From Ruminococcus flavefaciens ND2009 (GTDB lineage: Bacteria > Bacillota > Clostridia > Oscillospirales > Ruminococcaceae): a DNA stretch of 64,000 nucleotides. The translations under genes and the position numbers were made by a program. The stretch spans positions 1 through 64,000 of the forward strand of contig NZ_KK211347.1 in assembly GCF_000621785.1 (NCBI RefSeq), given 5' to 3'. Position 1 is the stretch's first letter. Each line of letters starts with the position of its first letter. The notes beneath the pieces were generated by a model. That model was given only the letters and a program-made list of their open reading frames with translations. It was not told where the DNA came from and searched no databases. This document shows positions 44,629-52,695 of the stretch, piece after piece.

Positions 44629-44669
44629 TATTACAGCATAAGCCCCAATACTACTACAGGAGGGATTTC

Positions 44670-46184
44670 ATGAAATGCTATAAATGCGGAAGCGAACTGC
44701 CCGATGACGCACAGTTCTGCACCGAGTGCGGCGCTTCGCTGAAAGATGAGGAAGCTCACAGCGTTCATATCGACGACGAGCCCACCTCTATACTGCCCCA
44801 TCTTGAAGAAGTCATCGCCGATAACGAGGAGGCTCTCAGCCTTACGCAGGAGCAGGCTCAGCTTCTTGAGGACGAGCCCACCGAGATACTCAGTACCGCT
44901 GATACGGTGGTGATACCCGAGGCTGAACCAATACCGCCTGCGGAGAATGTCTTTGACAAGCCCGCAAGCTTCCCAAAGCAGGAGAAGGCTCCCGAGCCGC
45001 CTGTGAACGGTGCTCCCGATGATCTCAACGACAACAGCGACACCATGAAGATACCCATACAGAACGAGCCCTACAGCTCCTATAATGTACACGCCAATCA
45101 GCTTGCGGGAAAGGAAAACAGACCTCAGAACGGCAGCTTTCCTCCTCCGCCTGTGTATTCCGCACAGCAGCAGGCTCCCGTACAGCCCGCTCCCATGCCC
45201 CAGTCCCAGCCTATGCCTCAGTCAGCACCTGCACCTATGCCTGCACAGACCGAGTCTAAGCCAAAGGCTAAGGCAAAGGTAGGCGGCGGACGGGTATTCG
45301 GCGCTTCACTGGTGACTATCTTTACTATAATATTCCTGCTGCTCCTCAGCTTCCTCACCGCGGTAAAGGTGGGAGCAAACGGCAGTATCATCAGACGCAG
45401 AGCCGAGAAGCTGGACGCCGATACGACTCTCACAGCTCAGTTCGACGGCAAGGAGATGTCAAAGACTCTCTATGATTCTCTGGGCTTCAGAACAGCAACA
45501 AAGGGAGCTGCCGATGAAGCAGGCTTCAAGAGATTTATGCTGGCTGCCGATTTCCGTGAGTATGCAGGCGAAGTCGCAGAGGGCTATCTTGACTACATAA
45601 TTGACGGCGAGGACGGCGACCCGTCAATAACTGCTGAGGACTTCGTTAACGACTTTATCAGAGGCAACAAGGACGCTGCCGTAAAGGAGTTCGACTATGA
45701 GCTCACAGAGGAGAACTACGACCTCCTCCAGAAAAACCTGGAAAAGGACAAGTTCTCTGACACCATGAGCGTAAAGGAGTGGAGCAGAAAGCTGCATTTT
45801 GACGTAAACAAGGTAAGCTACGCTACTTCCTTCATCACCATAGGTATCCTCGGAGCACTCTTCCTGCTGTTCCTTATCTGGATAGCAGCTATCGTAAGAA
45901 GACGGGCAAGATTTGTCACAGGCTTCTACGGAACTATATTCACCCTTGTGGGACTCATCGTGTTCCTGACGGGACTTATCGTTATCGTTGGCTCGGCTAT
46001 CGGCTTTACCTTCACACACAATGTGTGCTTCTACCTGACAGAGAGCCTGCTGCTGCCCTTCTCGGTAATGCTTATCGCAATAGGCGCAGCGGAGCTTATC
46101 ATCGGCTTCTGCTTCAGAAAGACCAAGAAGGGTCTCAAGAAGAAGGAGAGAAAAGCCGCCGCAGCATTAGCGTCTGCACAGTAA
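44670..46184 (+). CDS. Zinc-ribbon membrane protein of unknown function
   Basis: 504 residues. N-terminal zinc ribbon (MKCYKCGSELPDDAQFCTEC), an acidic then Pro/Gln-rich linker (~30-205; PMPQSQPMPQSAPAPMPAQT), and one membrane helix ~212-235 (LVTIFTIIFLLLLSFLTAV). A ~145-residue helical outer domain (~236-385) follows, then three more helices (ITIGILGALFLLFLIWIAAI, TLVGLIVFLTGLIVIVGSAI, FSVMLIAIGAAELIIGF) and a basic C-terminal tail. Zinc-ribbon plus membrane proteins are common in Ruminococcaceae and uncharacterised. It has its own consensus promoter and terminator. No functional assignment possible. Confidence 0.75.
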   Translation: MKCYKCGSELPDDAQFCTECGASLKDEEAHSVHIDDEPTSILPHLEEVIADNEEALSLTQEQAQLLEDEPTEILSTADTVVIPEAEPIPPAENVFDKPASFPKQEKAPEPPVNGAPDDLNDNSDTMKIPIQNEPYSSYNVHANQLAGKENRPQNGSFPPPPVYSAQQQAPVQPAPMPQSQPMPQSAPAPMPAQTESKPKAKAKVGGGRVFGASLVTIFTIIFLLLLSFLTAVKVGANGSIIRRRAEKLDADTTLTAQFDGKEMSKTLYDSLGFRTATKGAADEAGFKRFMLAADFREYAGEVAEGYLDYIIDGEDGDPSITAEDFVNDFIRGNKDAAVKEFDYELTEENYDLLQKNLEKDKFSDTMSVKEWSRKLHFDVNKVSYATSFITIGILGALFLLFLIWIAAIVRRRARFVTGFYGTIFTLVGLIVFLTGLIVIVGSAIGFTFTHNVCFYLTESLLLPFSVMLIAIGAAELIIGFCFRKTKKGLKKKERKAAAALASAQ

Positions 46185-46189
46185 AAAGA

Positions 46190-46217
46190 AAACCGCAGTT
46201 TTTAAACTGCGGTTTTT
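46190..46217. terminator. Terminator between zinc-ribbon gene and patatin gene
   Basis: AACCGCAGTTT and AAACTGCGGTT form a tight hairpin with A-run before and T-run after; works in both directions. Confidence 0.85.
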
Positions 46218-46235
46218 TGTTGTGGTACGCTTTTT

Positions 46236-47147
46236 TTACCTGCTGAGGTATTCTCTCAGGGCGGTGAGATTTGCTTTAGCATCCTTATAGCCCATGTGGT
46301 AGAGGTGACCCAGCTTTTCCATATCGCCCTCAAGGCGGCTTATATCAATAGCCTCCGAAGGAGTTATGAGGAATATCCTTCCCTCATCAGCCAGCTTCTC
46401 CAGCTCGTCGCACTGTCTGTTGTAGTCGGCGTTGCTGTTGATGAGAGCCTTTGCAAACTCGGGGTAATTGCGGTAGACGATATTCTCCGCCCGGAGCTGC
46501 CTTGTGCTGACGGGCTTTCTGAACTCCGCGTATCTTGTCTTTATGACGATTATCTTGTCGAAGCCCTTGTCTATGGCGAACTGATAGGGTATCTTGCAGC
46601 TGCATCCGCCGTCCAGATAGGGAGTTCCGTTAATGATGACGGGCTTTGAGACAAAGGGCATGGAAGCCGAGGCACGGACTGCGCGGAGAGGCGGTATTCC
46701 CGAATTTTTCTCAAGGAACTCGGTCCTGCCTGTTTTCAGATTTGTGACAACTATGTAGAACTGCCTTGACCTGTCCATGAAGCGCTTCTTGTCAAGGGGC
46801 GGAACTCTGTCCATATCGCCGAAGACGAAATCAAAACCTATAATGCCCTTGTTGCGGCGGATAGCCTTTGCGCCCACATAGCGGCTGTCATGGCGGTAGC
46901 GGAGGTTTATCCTGCCCGAGCGTCCTATCTGTCCCGTGACGTAGTTGACGCCGTTGAGAGCGCCTGCGGAGACGCCCACGGTGCAGCGCATATTTATATC
47001 CTCCTCCATGAGAGCGTCAAGGACACCCGAGGTGTAAACGCCGCGGAAGGCGCCGCCCTCCAGTACCATGCAGCCCTCTGTGATGTTATCTGAGGCGAGC
47101 CCCGATGGGAGAGCCCCTATTCCCGAATATACCTGTATCTTTTTCAT
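46236..47147 (-). CDS. Patatin-like phospholipase
   Basis: 303 residues from MKKIQVYSGIGALP; GAGGA ahead of this ATG favours it over the more upstream start. Oxyanion motif LEGGAFRGVYTSGVLDALM, nucleophile elbow VGVSAGALNG (GxSxG, Ser-Asp dyad), catalytic Asp in YLDGGCSCKIPYQ. The set matches bacterial RssA/YjjU-like patatin proteins, which hydrolyse acyl chains from lipids. No signal peptide, so it acts on the inner face of the membrane or in the cytoplasm. Single gene with promoter at 47204-47233. Confidence 0.92.
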   Translation of the reverse strand: MKKIQVYSGIGALPSGLASDNITEGCMVLEGGAFRGVYTSGVLDALMEEDINMRCTVGVSAGALNGVNYVTGQIGRSGRINLRYRHDSRYVGAKAIRRNKGIIGFDFVFGDMDRVPPLDKKRFMDRSRQFYIVVTNLKTGRTEFLEKNSGIPPLRAVRASASMPFVSKPVIINGTPYLDGGCSCKIPYQFAIDKGFDKIIVIKTRYAEFRKPVSTRQLRAENIVYRNYPEFAKALINSNADYNRQCDELEKLADEGRIFLITPSEAIDISRLEGDMEKLGHLYHMGYKDAKANLTALREYLSR

Positions 47148-47203
47148 GATAGTTTCCTCGTTCCAAGTGTGATGATAATAATAATGACCCTTAGTCATTA
47201 TAT

Positions 47204-47233
47204 ATTATATAACAAAGCGGCAGAAAAAGTCAA
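47204..47233 (-). promoter_or_regulatory. Promoter of the patatin gene
   Basis: Minus-strand TTGACT, 18 bases, TATAAT, ~55 bases ahead of the start. Confidence 0.65.
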
Positions 47234-47255
47234 GCATTTGCGGTTTGTAGTTAGC

Positions 47256-47443
47256 GGCGAGCCGCCGCCCCCTGTTTCGCGGCAGAGTTCTTATGCAGGG
47301 CAGCTTTTTTTCCGCGTATCTTGCCTTTTTGAAGCAATTATGCTATAAGTGGCGAGCCCCCGCCGGCTGTTTCGCGGCAGAGCTCTTGTGCAAGGCAGCT
47401 TTTTCTCCGCGTGCCTTGCCTTTTTGAAGCAATTATGCTATAA
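47256..47443 (+). repeat. Tandem duplication of a promoter-bearing 95-base unit
   Basis: Two copies, 47256-47348 and 47351-47443, each 93 bases and aligned without gaps, separated by 2 bases. Shared parts include CTGTTTCGCGGCAGAG and CCTTTTTGAAGCAATTATGC. Only the second copy ends in a perfect TATAAT; the first reads TATAAG. Confidence 0.9.
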
Positions 47444-47444
47444 T
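47416..47444 (+). promoter_or_regulatory. Promoter of the response regulator-kinase operon
   Basis: TTGCCT, 17 bases, TATAAT at the end of the second repeat copy, ~36 bases before the start. Confidence 0.75.
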
Positions 47445-47480
47445 TATGGGAGTTTCAGAATAATACTCACGAGGTGCAAT

Positions 47481-48143
47481 ATGAGCAAGATATATATAGT
47501 AGAGGACGACAGATCCATAAGGGAGGAGCTTGCGGAGCTCCTGCGGAATTCGGGCTATGAGGCGGAGTGCCTTACGGACTTTGCCAACTCCCGCGCGGAG
47601 GTCCTTGCTGCAAAGGCTGACCTTATTCTTATGGACATAAACATACCGGATCTTAACGGCGAACAGCTGCTGAAGGAGATACGAAAAGAGACCGATACTC
47701 CCGTCATCATGGTCACCAGCAGGACCTCCGAGACCGACGAGGTGCTGTCCATGAGCTACGGCGCCGATGACTACATCACCAAGCCCTACAACCCCACCAT
47801 ACTCCTTCTGAGGATCTCCGCCGTGCTGAAGCGCTCTGCCGCTGCCGCCTCTGTGCAGACCTACAACGGCTTGCAGGTCAACGACGCCAAGGGAAGCCTC
47901 TCCGACGGCAGCCGCGAAATGACACTTACCAAGAACGAGATGATAATCTTCCGCTTCATGCTGGACAGAAAGGGCTCCATCGTCACCCGCGACGAGCTGA
48001 TGACGGCTCTCTGGGACAATGACGAATTCGTAAACGACAACGCTCTCACCGTCAACATAAGCCGACTCCGCTCAAAGCTGGCGGAGCTGGGCTGTGAGGA
48101 CGCCATCGAGACCAGAAAGAAGCAGGGGTACATACTTAGATGA
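47481..48143 (+). CDS. OmpR/PhoB-type response regulator, BceR-like
   Basis: 220 residues from MSKIYIVEDDRSIREEL; GAGGTG at 47471 decides the start. Receiver domain ~1-115 with phospho-acceptor Asp in LILMDINIPD, Thr/Ser switch VMVTSRTS and Lys in YITKPY. C-terminal winged helix ~125-220 (MTLTKNEMIIFRFML, ALTVNISRLRSKL). It overlaps the kinase gene by 4 bases. The operator upstream of the neighbouring ABC genes (49198-49227) matches the BceR-type target pattern, so this regulator most likely switches on that transporter in response to a cell-wall antibiotic (family knowledge plus inference). Confidence 0.92.
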   Translation: MSKIYIVEDDRSIREELAELLRNSGYEAECLTDFANSRAEVLAAKADLILMDINIPDLNGEQLLKEIRKETDTPVIMVTSRTSETDEVLSMSYGADDYITKPYNPTILLLRISAVLKRSAAAASVQTYNGLQVNDAKGSLSDGSREMTLTKNEMIIFRFMLDRKGSIVTRDELMTALWDNDEFVNDNALTVNISRLRSKLAELGCEDAIETRKKQGYILR

Positions 48144-49156
48144 AGCTTTGGGACTATATTAAAGACAGGATGTGGTTCTTCCTCATTGCCGCAGTCTCAC
48201 TGGGACTTATGCTGCTTTTTCTCACCGCCTTCAGGGTCAGCGGTCAGCTTACCGCGACGCTTTGCGTTATCTTCGGGCTGTTCCTCATAGCCGAGGAGAC
48301 AGCGGGATTTCTGCGGAAGAAGCGCTTTTACGACGATATGCAGGGCAAGCTGGACGGTCTTGACAAGAAATACCTTATCCACGAAATGCTGAAAAAGCCC
48401 TCCTTTCTGGACGGACAGATAATGTTCGACGCACTCTGTGAGGCAAACAAGTCCATGTGCGAGAACGTGGCGGACTACAAGCGCACTGCCGATGATTTCC
48501 GCGAGTTCATAGAGATGTGGGTACACGAGATAAAGCTGCCCGTGGCGAGCCTTCAGCTCATGGCACATAATCACAGCGGAGAGCTGGGTGAGAAGTTCCA
48601 GGAGCAGCTCCGACGAATTGACGGCTATACAGATCAGGTGCTCTACTATGCCCGTTCCGAGAATGCGGAGAAGGACTACATTATAAAAGAGACTCCCCTA
48701 AGGCGCACCGTGGCGAATGTGGCGCTGAAAAACCGCGAATCCGCACAGCTCTGCGGAGCTTCAATCGAGACCGAGGGGCTTGACTTGTCGGTAATGACCG
48801 ACGGCAAGTGGCTGGAGTTCATGTTGGGACAGCTCATGGCAAACAGCCTCAAATACACCGTTGAGGGCAGGGAGCCTGTCATACGTATATCCGCCGAGGA
48901 GCTCCCCGACAGAGTGCTCCTTCGCTTCCGCGACAACGGCACAGGCATACCCGAGGCAGACCTGCCGAGGATATTCGACAAGAGCTTCACAGGCGAGAAC
49001 GGACGCTCCTACGCCAAATCCACGGGTATGGGACTATATATCGTCAGGAGCCTCTGTGAAAGGCTGGGGCACAGCATAACCGCCTCATCGGTAAAGGGCG
49101 AGTACACCGAGTTCACCATAGCCTTTGCAAAAAATCAGTTCTACAAGATGATATGA
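48140..49156 (+). CDS. Intramembrane-sensing histidine kinase, BceS-like
   Basis: 338 residues. Two membrane helices close together near the N-terminus (FFLIAAVSLGLMLLFLTAF; ATLCVIFGLFLIAE) with almost no outer loop, typical of kinases that sense through a partner transporter. Phospho-acceptor His in WVHEIKLPVASLQLM, N-box QLMANSLKYT, G-boxes RDNGTGIPEADLPRIFDKSF and KSTGMGLYIVRSL. It starts inside the regulator's stop codon (ATGA). It probably senses antibiotics through the BceAB-type transporter at 49561-52369. Confidence 0.92.
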   Translation: MKLWDYIKDRMWFFLIAAVSLGLMLLFLTAFRVSGQLTATLCVIFGLFLIAEETAGFLRKKRFYDDMQGKLDGLDKKYLIHEMLKKPSFLDGQIMFDALCEANKSMCENVADYKRTADDFREFIEMWVHEIKLPVASLQLMAHNHSGELGEKFQEQLRRIDGYTDQVLYYARSENAEKDYIIKETPLRRTVANVALKNRESAQLCGASIETEGLDLSVMTDGKWLEFMLGQLMANSLKYTVEGREPVIRISAEELPDRVLLRFRDNGTGIPEADLPRIFDKSFTGENGRSYAKSTGMGLYIVRSLCERLGHSITASSVKGEYTEFTIAFAKNQFYKMI

Positions 49157-49165
49157 TCATATAGC

Positions 49166-49184
49166 GGACGCCCGATGGGCGTCC
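49166..49184. terminator. Weak hairpin between the two-component and ABC operons
   Basis: GGACGCCC and GGGCGTCC with a 3-base loop, 9 bases after the kinase stop; no T-run, so it may be only a partial terminator. Confidence 0.45.
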
Positions 49185-49197
49185 CTACTAATTACTG

Positions 49198-49227
49198 ACG
49201 CAACCTTACAAAATTGTAATGTTGCGT
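49198..49227. promoter_or_regulatory. BceR-type operator (30-base near-perfect palindrome)
   Basis: The region reads the same on both strands at 26 of 30 positions. Its core is TTACA-AAAT-TGTAA, an exact fit to the TNACA-N4-TGTAA pattern described for BceR-like regulators. It lies ~35 bases upstream of a TATAAT (49263-49268) that serves the ABC genes and has only a poor -35 box, as expected for an activated promoter. Confidence 0.8.
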
Positions 49228-49326
49228 AATATTGAACGCGCGACCTGAAATGTTTGCGGGTGTATAATAAGATCATGGAAAGGGAAAAAGAGTTCCCGAA
49301 GATAAATACCGAAAGGAAATGATCTT

Positions 49327-49548
49327 ATGAAAAATCTTGCTTCAAAAATCATCAGAGTTCTTTTTATTGTCAGCAGTGTCTGCATAGTGCCCCTCAGCGG
49401 CGTTGAGTTATATGAGATATTCAGACCCAAGACCGCAGGCGCCCCCCGCAATGATGTGGTAGACGCCATCTTCTGGAGCACATTGGCAGTTTATTACCTG
49501 TGCGCATGGTACATGGGAAGAAAAAAGAGAACAATTAATGCAGAATAA
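49327..49548 (+). CDS. Small two-helix membrane protein of the ABC operon
   Basis: 73 residues with two predicted membrane helices (VLFIVSSVCIVPLSGVELY and DAIFWSTLAVYYLCAWYM) and a basic tail (GRKKRTINAE). It is the first gene behind the BceR-type operator and ends 12 bases before the ATPase gene, so it is co-expressed with the transporter. No family recognised. It may be an accessory subunit or stress-linked small membrane protein. Confidence 0.7.
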   Translation: MKNLASKIIRVLFIVSSVCIVPLSGVELYEIFRPKTAGAPRNDVVDAIFWSTLAVYYLCAWYMGRKKRTINAE

Positions 49549-49560
49549 GGAGATACAGAA

Positions 49561-50325
49561 ATGGCATTACTTAAATTACAGAACGTCGAGAAATATTACG
49601 GAAACAAGTCAAGTCTCACCAAGGCTGTCGATGACATATCCTTCACCGTTGACAAGGGAGAGTTCACGGCTATAATGGGAGCTTCGGGAAGCGGCAAGAC
49701 CACACTGCTGAACTGTATCTCAACTATCGACCGCGTTACCGCAGGTCACATCTTTCTTGAGGACACCGACATCACAAAGCTCAAAGGCAAGGCGCTGAAC
49801 AGGTTCCGCCGCGAGAAGCTGGGCTTCATCTTCCAGGACTTCAACCTTATGGACACACTGACAGCTTACGAGAACATCGCCCTTGCGCTCTCCATTCAGA
49901 AGCGCTCCGCAAAGGACATCGACAAGCTGGTAAAGAGCGTTGCTGAGCAGCTGGGAATCACAGAGGTGCTGAATAAATACCCCTATCAGATGTCGGGCGG
50001 TCAGAAGCAGAGAGTTGCTTCCGCAAGAGCTATCGTTACAAACCCCAAGCTTGTCCTCGCAGATGAGCCTACGGGAGCTCTCGACTCAAAGTCGGCAAAG
50101 ATGCTCCTTGAGCGCTTCGGCTACCTCAACCATGAGCACGATGCAACTATCATCATGGTAACTCATGACTCCTTCACGGCAAGCTACGCTTCCCGCGTGC
50201 TTTTCATCAAGGACGGAAAGGTGTTCAACGAGATAAACCGCGGAGGCGACAGCCGCAAGCAGTTCTTTGACAAGATAATCGACGTTGTTACTCTGCTCGG
50301 AGGTGACGTAAGCGATGCTCTTTAA
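49561..50325 (+). CDS. ABC transporter ATPase, BceA type
   Basis: 254 residues. Walker A GASGSGKTT, Q-loop FIFQDFNLMDTL, signature YQMSGGQKQRVA, Walker B LVLADEPTGALD, H-loop MVTHDSFTASYA. The closest type is the MacB/LolD-like ATPase of peptide-antibiotic detoxification pumps. It overlaps the permease gene by 11 bases. With the BceB-type permease it would remove bacitracin-like peptides from their lipid targets and pass the signal to the kinase (family knowledge). Confidence 0.95.
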   Translation: MALLKLQNVEKYYGNKSSLTKAVDDISFTVDKGEFTAIMGASGSGKTTLLNCISTIDRVTAGHIFLEDTDITKLKGKALNRFRREKLGFIFQDFNLMDTLTAYENIALALSIQKRSAKDIDKLVKSVAEQLGITEVLNKYPYQMSGGQKQRVASARAIVTNPKLVLADEPTGALDSKSAKMLLERFGYLNHEHDATIIMVTHDSFTASYASRVLFIKDGKVFNEINRGGDSRKQFFDKIIDVVTLLGGDVSDAL

Positions 50326-52369
50326 GATCTCATTTAGCAATATCCGCAAGAGCCTGAAGGACTACGCCGTGTATTTCTTCACCCTCGTTGTTGGAGTTGC
50401 GGTTTTCTATGTATTCAACGCCATCGAGACTCAGACCGCTTTCCTCAATGTCTCCGAGGATCACAGGGAGTTCATCAAGTTCCTGGTGCAGGCAATATCC
50501 GCAGTAAGCGTCTTCGTAGCCGTTGTACTGGGACTCCTCATAGTCTACGCCAGCCGTTTCCTGATGAAGCGGAGGAACAAGGAGTTCGCCCTGTATATGA
50601 TGCTGGGCATGAGCAAATGGAAGATCTCCGCCCTTCTCCTCTGTGAGACAGTCATGATCGGTATAGGCTCACTTTTTGTGGGACTCCTCATCGGCGTGGG
50701 ACTTTCACAGGTCATGAGCGCAGTAGTTGCAAACCTCTTTGAAGCCGATATGACAAGCTTTAAGTTTACCATTTCGGGCTCAGCTATCGCAAAGACCATA
50801 ATCTACTTCGGCATCATGTACGCGGTAGTCATCATCAGAAGCGGTATCGTCATCGGAAAGTGCAGGCTCATCACTCTTATGCAGTCGGGCAGACGCTCCG
50901 AGAAGATAACCATGAAGAATCCCTGGCTCTGCGTGATCGTGTTCCTTATCTCAGCTGCGGTTCTGGGCTATGCCTACTACATGGTGGGCTGGAACCAGAT
51001 GGATCTCGGTCCCAAGAAGATACTTGCAGCCATCATTATGGGTGCAGTCTCCACCTTCTTCATTTTCTGGTCCGTGGCAGGAATGCTCCTGAGAGTCATC
51101 ATGTCCGTAAAGGGACTGTATCACCGCGGACTCAACAGCTTTACCTTCCGCCAGATAAGCAGCAAGGTCAACACCACAGTTGCTTCCATGACAGTTATCT
51201 GTCTCATGCTTTTCGTTACTATCTGCACACTTTCCTCTGCTTTCGTTATCAGAAACAACATGAACGAGCAGGTTGAGGAGTTCTTTCCCGTGGATTTCTA
51301 CGGCGAAATGGAAAAACAGGATAATGACGATCAGCCTATGTATACAGATATAGAAAAGAATTACAGCGATCAGGGGCTCAGCATTGAAGATGATCTCGGT
51401 GAATACCACAATTTCCATATCTATACCGATCCCGGATTCACTGTGCTGGGATATATCGGGGATAAAACTGATAAACTGACAGATGAATATGGATCCATCG
51501 GTCAGATGGATGACTACCGCCTTGAAATGATCAGGCTCAGTGATTATAATGCACTTATGAAGCTCTACGGCGGTAAGGCACTGGAGCTGAACGACGATGA
51601 GTATGCTATATGTGCCACATTTTCGGGATTTGTTTCGATATACGAGATGCTTCTTGAGGATAATCCTGTGATAAACGTTTTTGGCAATGAGCTGGTTCCT
51701 CATTCTCAGAAAACTATTTACAGCTATGTACGCCCGTCAATGCAGCCCATAAACGGAGGAGTATTCATCGTTCCCGACGGTGCTGTTGAAGAGAGCGGTG
51801 CAGGCGTGAATATAGTTGTCGGCAATTATTCTGCCAATGACAAGAAGGAGCTTGCCGAAGCAGAAAAGACCGCAAGGGAAAATTGGGAAAAAGCACAGAA
51901 AAATATAGTTGGTGACAGTCAATCATCAGGTACGAGAATCTATATGGATACAAAGATTGAGGCAGCCAACAGTGCTGTCGACCTTGGCGCACTTGTTACA
52001 TTTCTCGGACTTTACATCGGCTTTGTATTCCTTGTTTCCTGCGGAGCTATCCTCGCACTGAAGGAGCTCTCGGAGAGCTCGGACAGCGCTTCCAGATACA
52101 CAATGCTGAGAAAGCTGGGCGTAGAGGAAAATGAGATAACCAGATCCGTATTCGCACAGTCGGCAATATTCTTCACGCTGCCTCTGCTGCTTGCCTGCCT
52201 CCATTCCTACTTCGGTATGAGACTGGCAAAGTTCATGCTTTCAATGCTGGTAAGCGGCGGAATATTCAAGTCCATGCTCTTTACCGCAGGAGTTGTGGTA
52301 CTAATTTACGGCGGATACTTCCTGCTGACCTTCATCGGAAGCAGGGCAATTGTAAGAGAACAGAAGTAA
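50315..52369 (+). CDS. ABC transporter permease, BceB type
   Basis: 684 residues with FtsX-like helix groups. Several helices lie before ~310 (YFFTLVGVAVFYVFNAI region, SVFVAVVLGLLIVYASRFL, IGIGSLFVGLLIGVGLS). A large outer domain (~315-545) follows, and then the last helices (LGLYIGFVFLVSCGAILALK, SAIFFTLPLLLACLHSYF, MLFTAGVVVLIYGGYFLLT). The long outer domain between helices 7 and 8 is the hallmark of BceB proteins and is thought to contact the antibiotic. It starts within the ATPase gene. Confidence 0.93.
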   Translation: MLFKISFSNIRKSLKDYAVYFFTLVVGVAVFYVFNAIETQTAFLNVSEDHREFIKFLVQAISAVSVFVAVVLGLLIVYASRFLMKRRNKEFALYMMLGMSKWKISALLLCETVMIGIGSLFVGLLIGVGLSQVMSAVVANLFEADMTSFKFTISGSAIAKTIIYFGIMYAVVIIRSGIVIGKCRLITLMQSGRRSEKITMKNPWLCVIVFLISAAVLGYAYYMVGWNQMDLGPKKILAAIIMGAVSTFFIFWSVAGMLLRVIMSVKGLYHRGLNSFTFRQISSKVNTTVASMTVICLMLFVTICTLSSAFVIRNNMNEQVEEFFPVDFYGEMEKQDNDDQPMYTDIEKNYSDQGLSIEDDLGEYHNFHIYTDPGFTVLGYIGDKTDKLTDEYGSIGQMDDYRLEMIRLSDYNALMKLYGGKALELNDDEYAICATFSGFVSIYEMLLEDNPVINVFGNELVPHSQKTIYSYVRPSMQPINGGVFIVPDGAVEESGAGVNIVVGNYSANDKKELAEAEKTARENWEKAQKNIVGDSQSSGTRIYMDTKIEAANSAVDLGALVTFLGLYIGFVFLVSCGAILALKELSESSDSASRYTMLRKLGVEENEITRSVFAQSAIFFTLPLLLACLHSYFGMRLAKFMLSMLVSGGIFKSMLFTAGVVVLIYGGYFLLTFIGSRAIVREQK

Positions 52370-52399
52370 GATAAGATATATATTCCTTTGTAATACAGC

Positions 52400-52440
52400 A
52401 ATGCCCCTGAGCGCTTCAAAACGCCCGGGGGCATTCTGAT
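52400..52440 (+). terminator. Terminator of the BceAB-type operon
   Basis: AATGCCCC and GGGGCATT form an 8-bp stem with a 20-base loop, followed by a short T-rich stretch. Confidence 0.6.
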
Positions 52441-52441
52441 T

Positions 52442-52547
52442 TGAGTTGAGAGTTTAAAGTTGAAAGTTGTGTAGTCGCCTGCGGCGACGATATTTGAATA
52501 TTGTGAGCGAAGCGAACACATTAACTCTCAACTTTCAACTCTAAACT
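52442..52547. repeat. MITE-like inverted-repeat element
   Basis: A left arm (GAGTTGAGAGTTTAAAGTTG...) and a right arm (AACTCTCAACTTTCAACTC) are imperfect reverse complements. The centre holds a perfect small hairpin (GTCGCCTGCGGCGAC). The build matches the element between groES and groEL. No coding capacity. Confidence 0.65.
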
Positions 52548-52622
52548 TAGCGCATACGCGCCAAATTACGCCGACTTAACTTAGATTATTTAGATGAAGT
52601 TACGAAATCTGCCGCCGCGGAC

Positions 52623-52651
52623 TTTACACCGCCGCGTAAATGTGCTATGAT
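52623..52651 (+). promoter_or_regulatory. Promoter of the amino-acid binding protein gene
   Basis: TTTACA, 17 bases, TATGAT, ~45 bases before the start at 52696. Confidence 0.6.
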
Positions 52652-52695
52652 ATAGTCAGCATCTATGTAACAATACGAAAGTGAGGAACACACCA

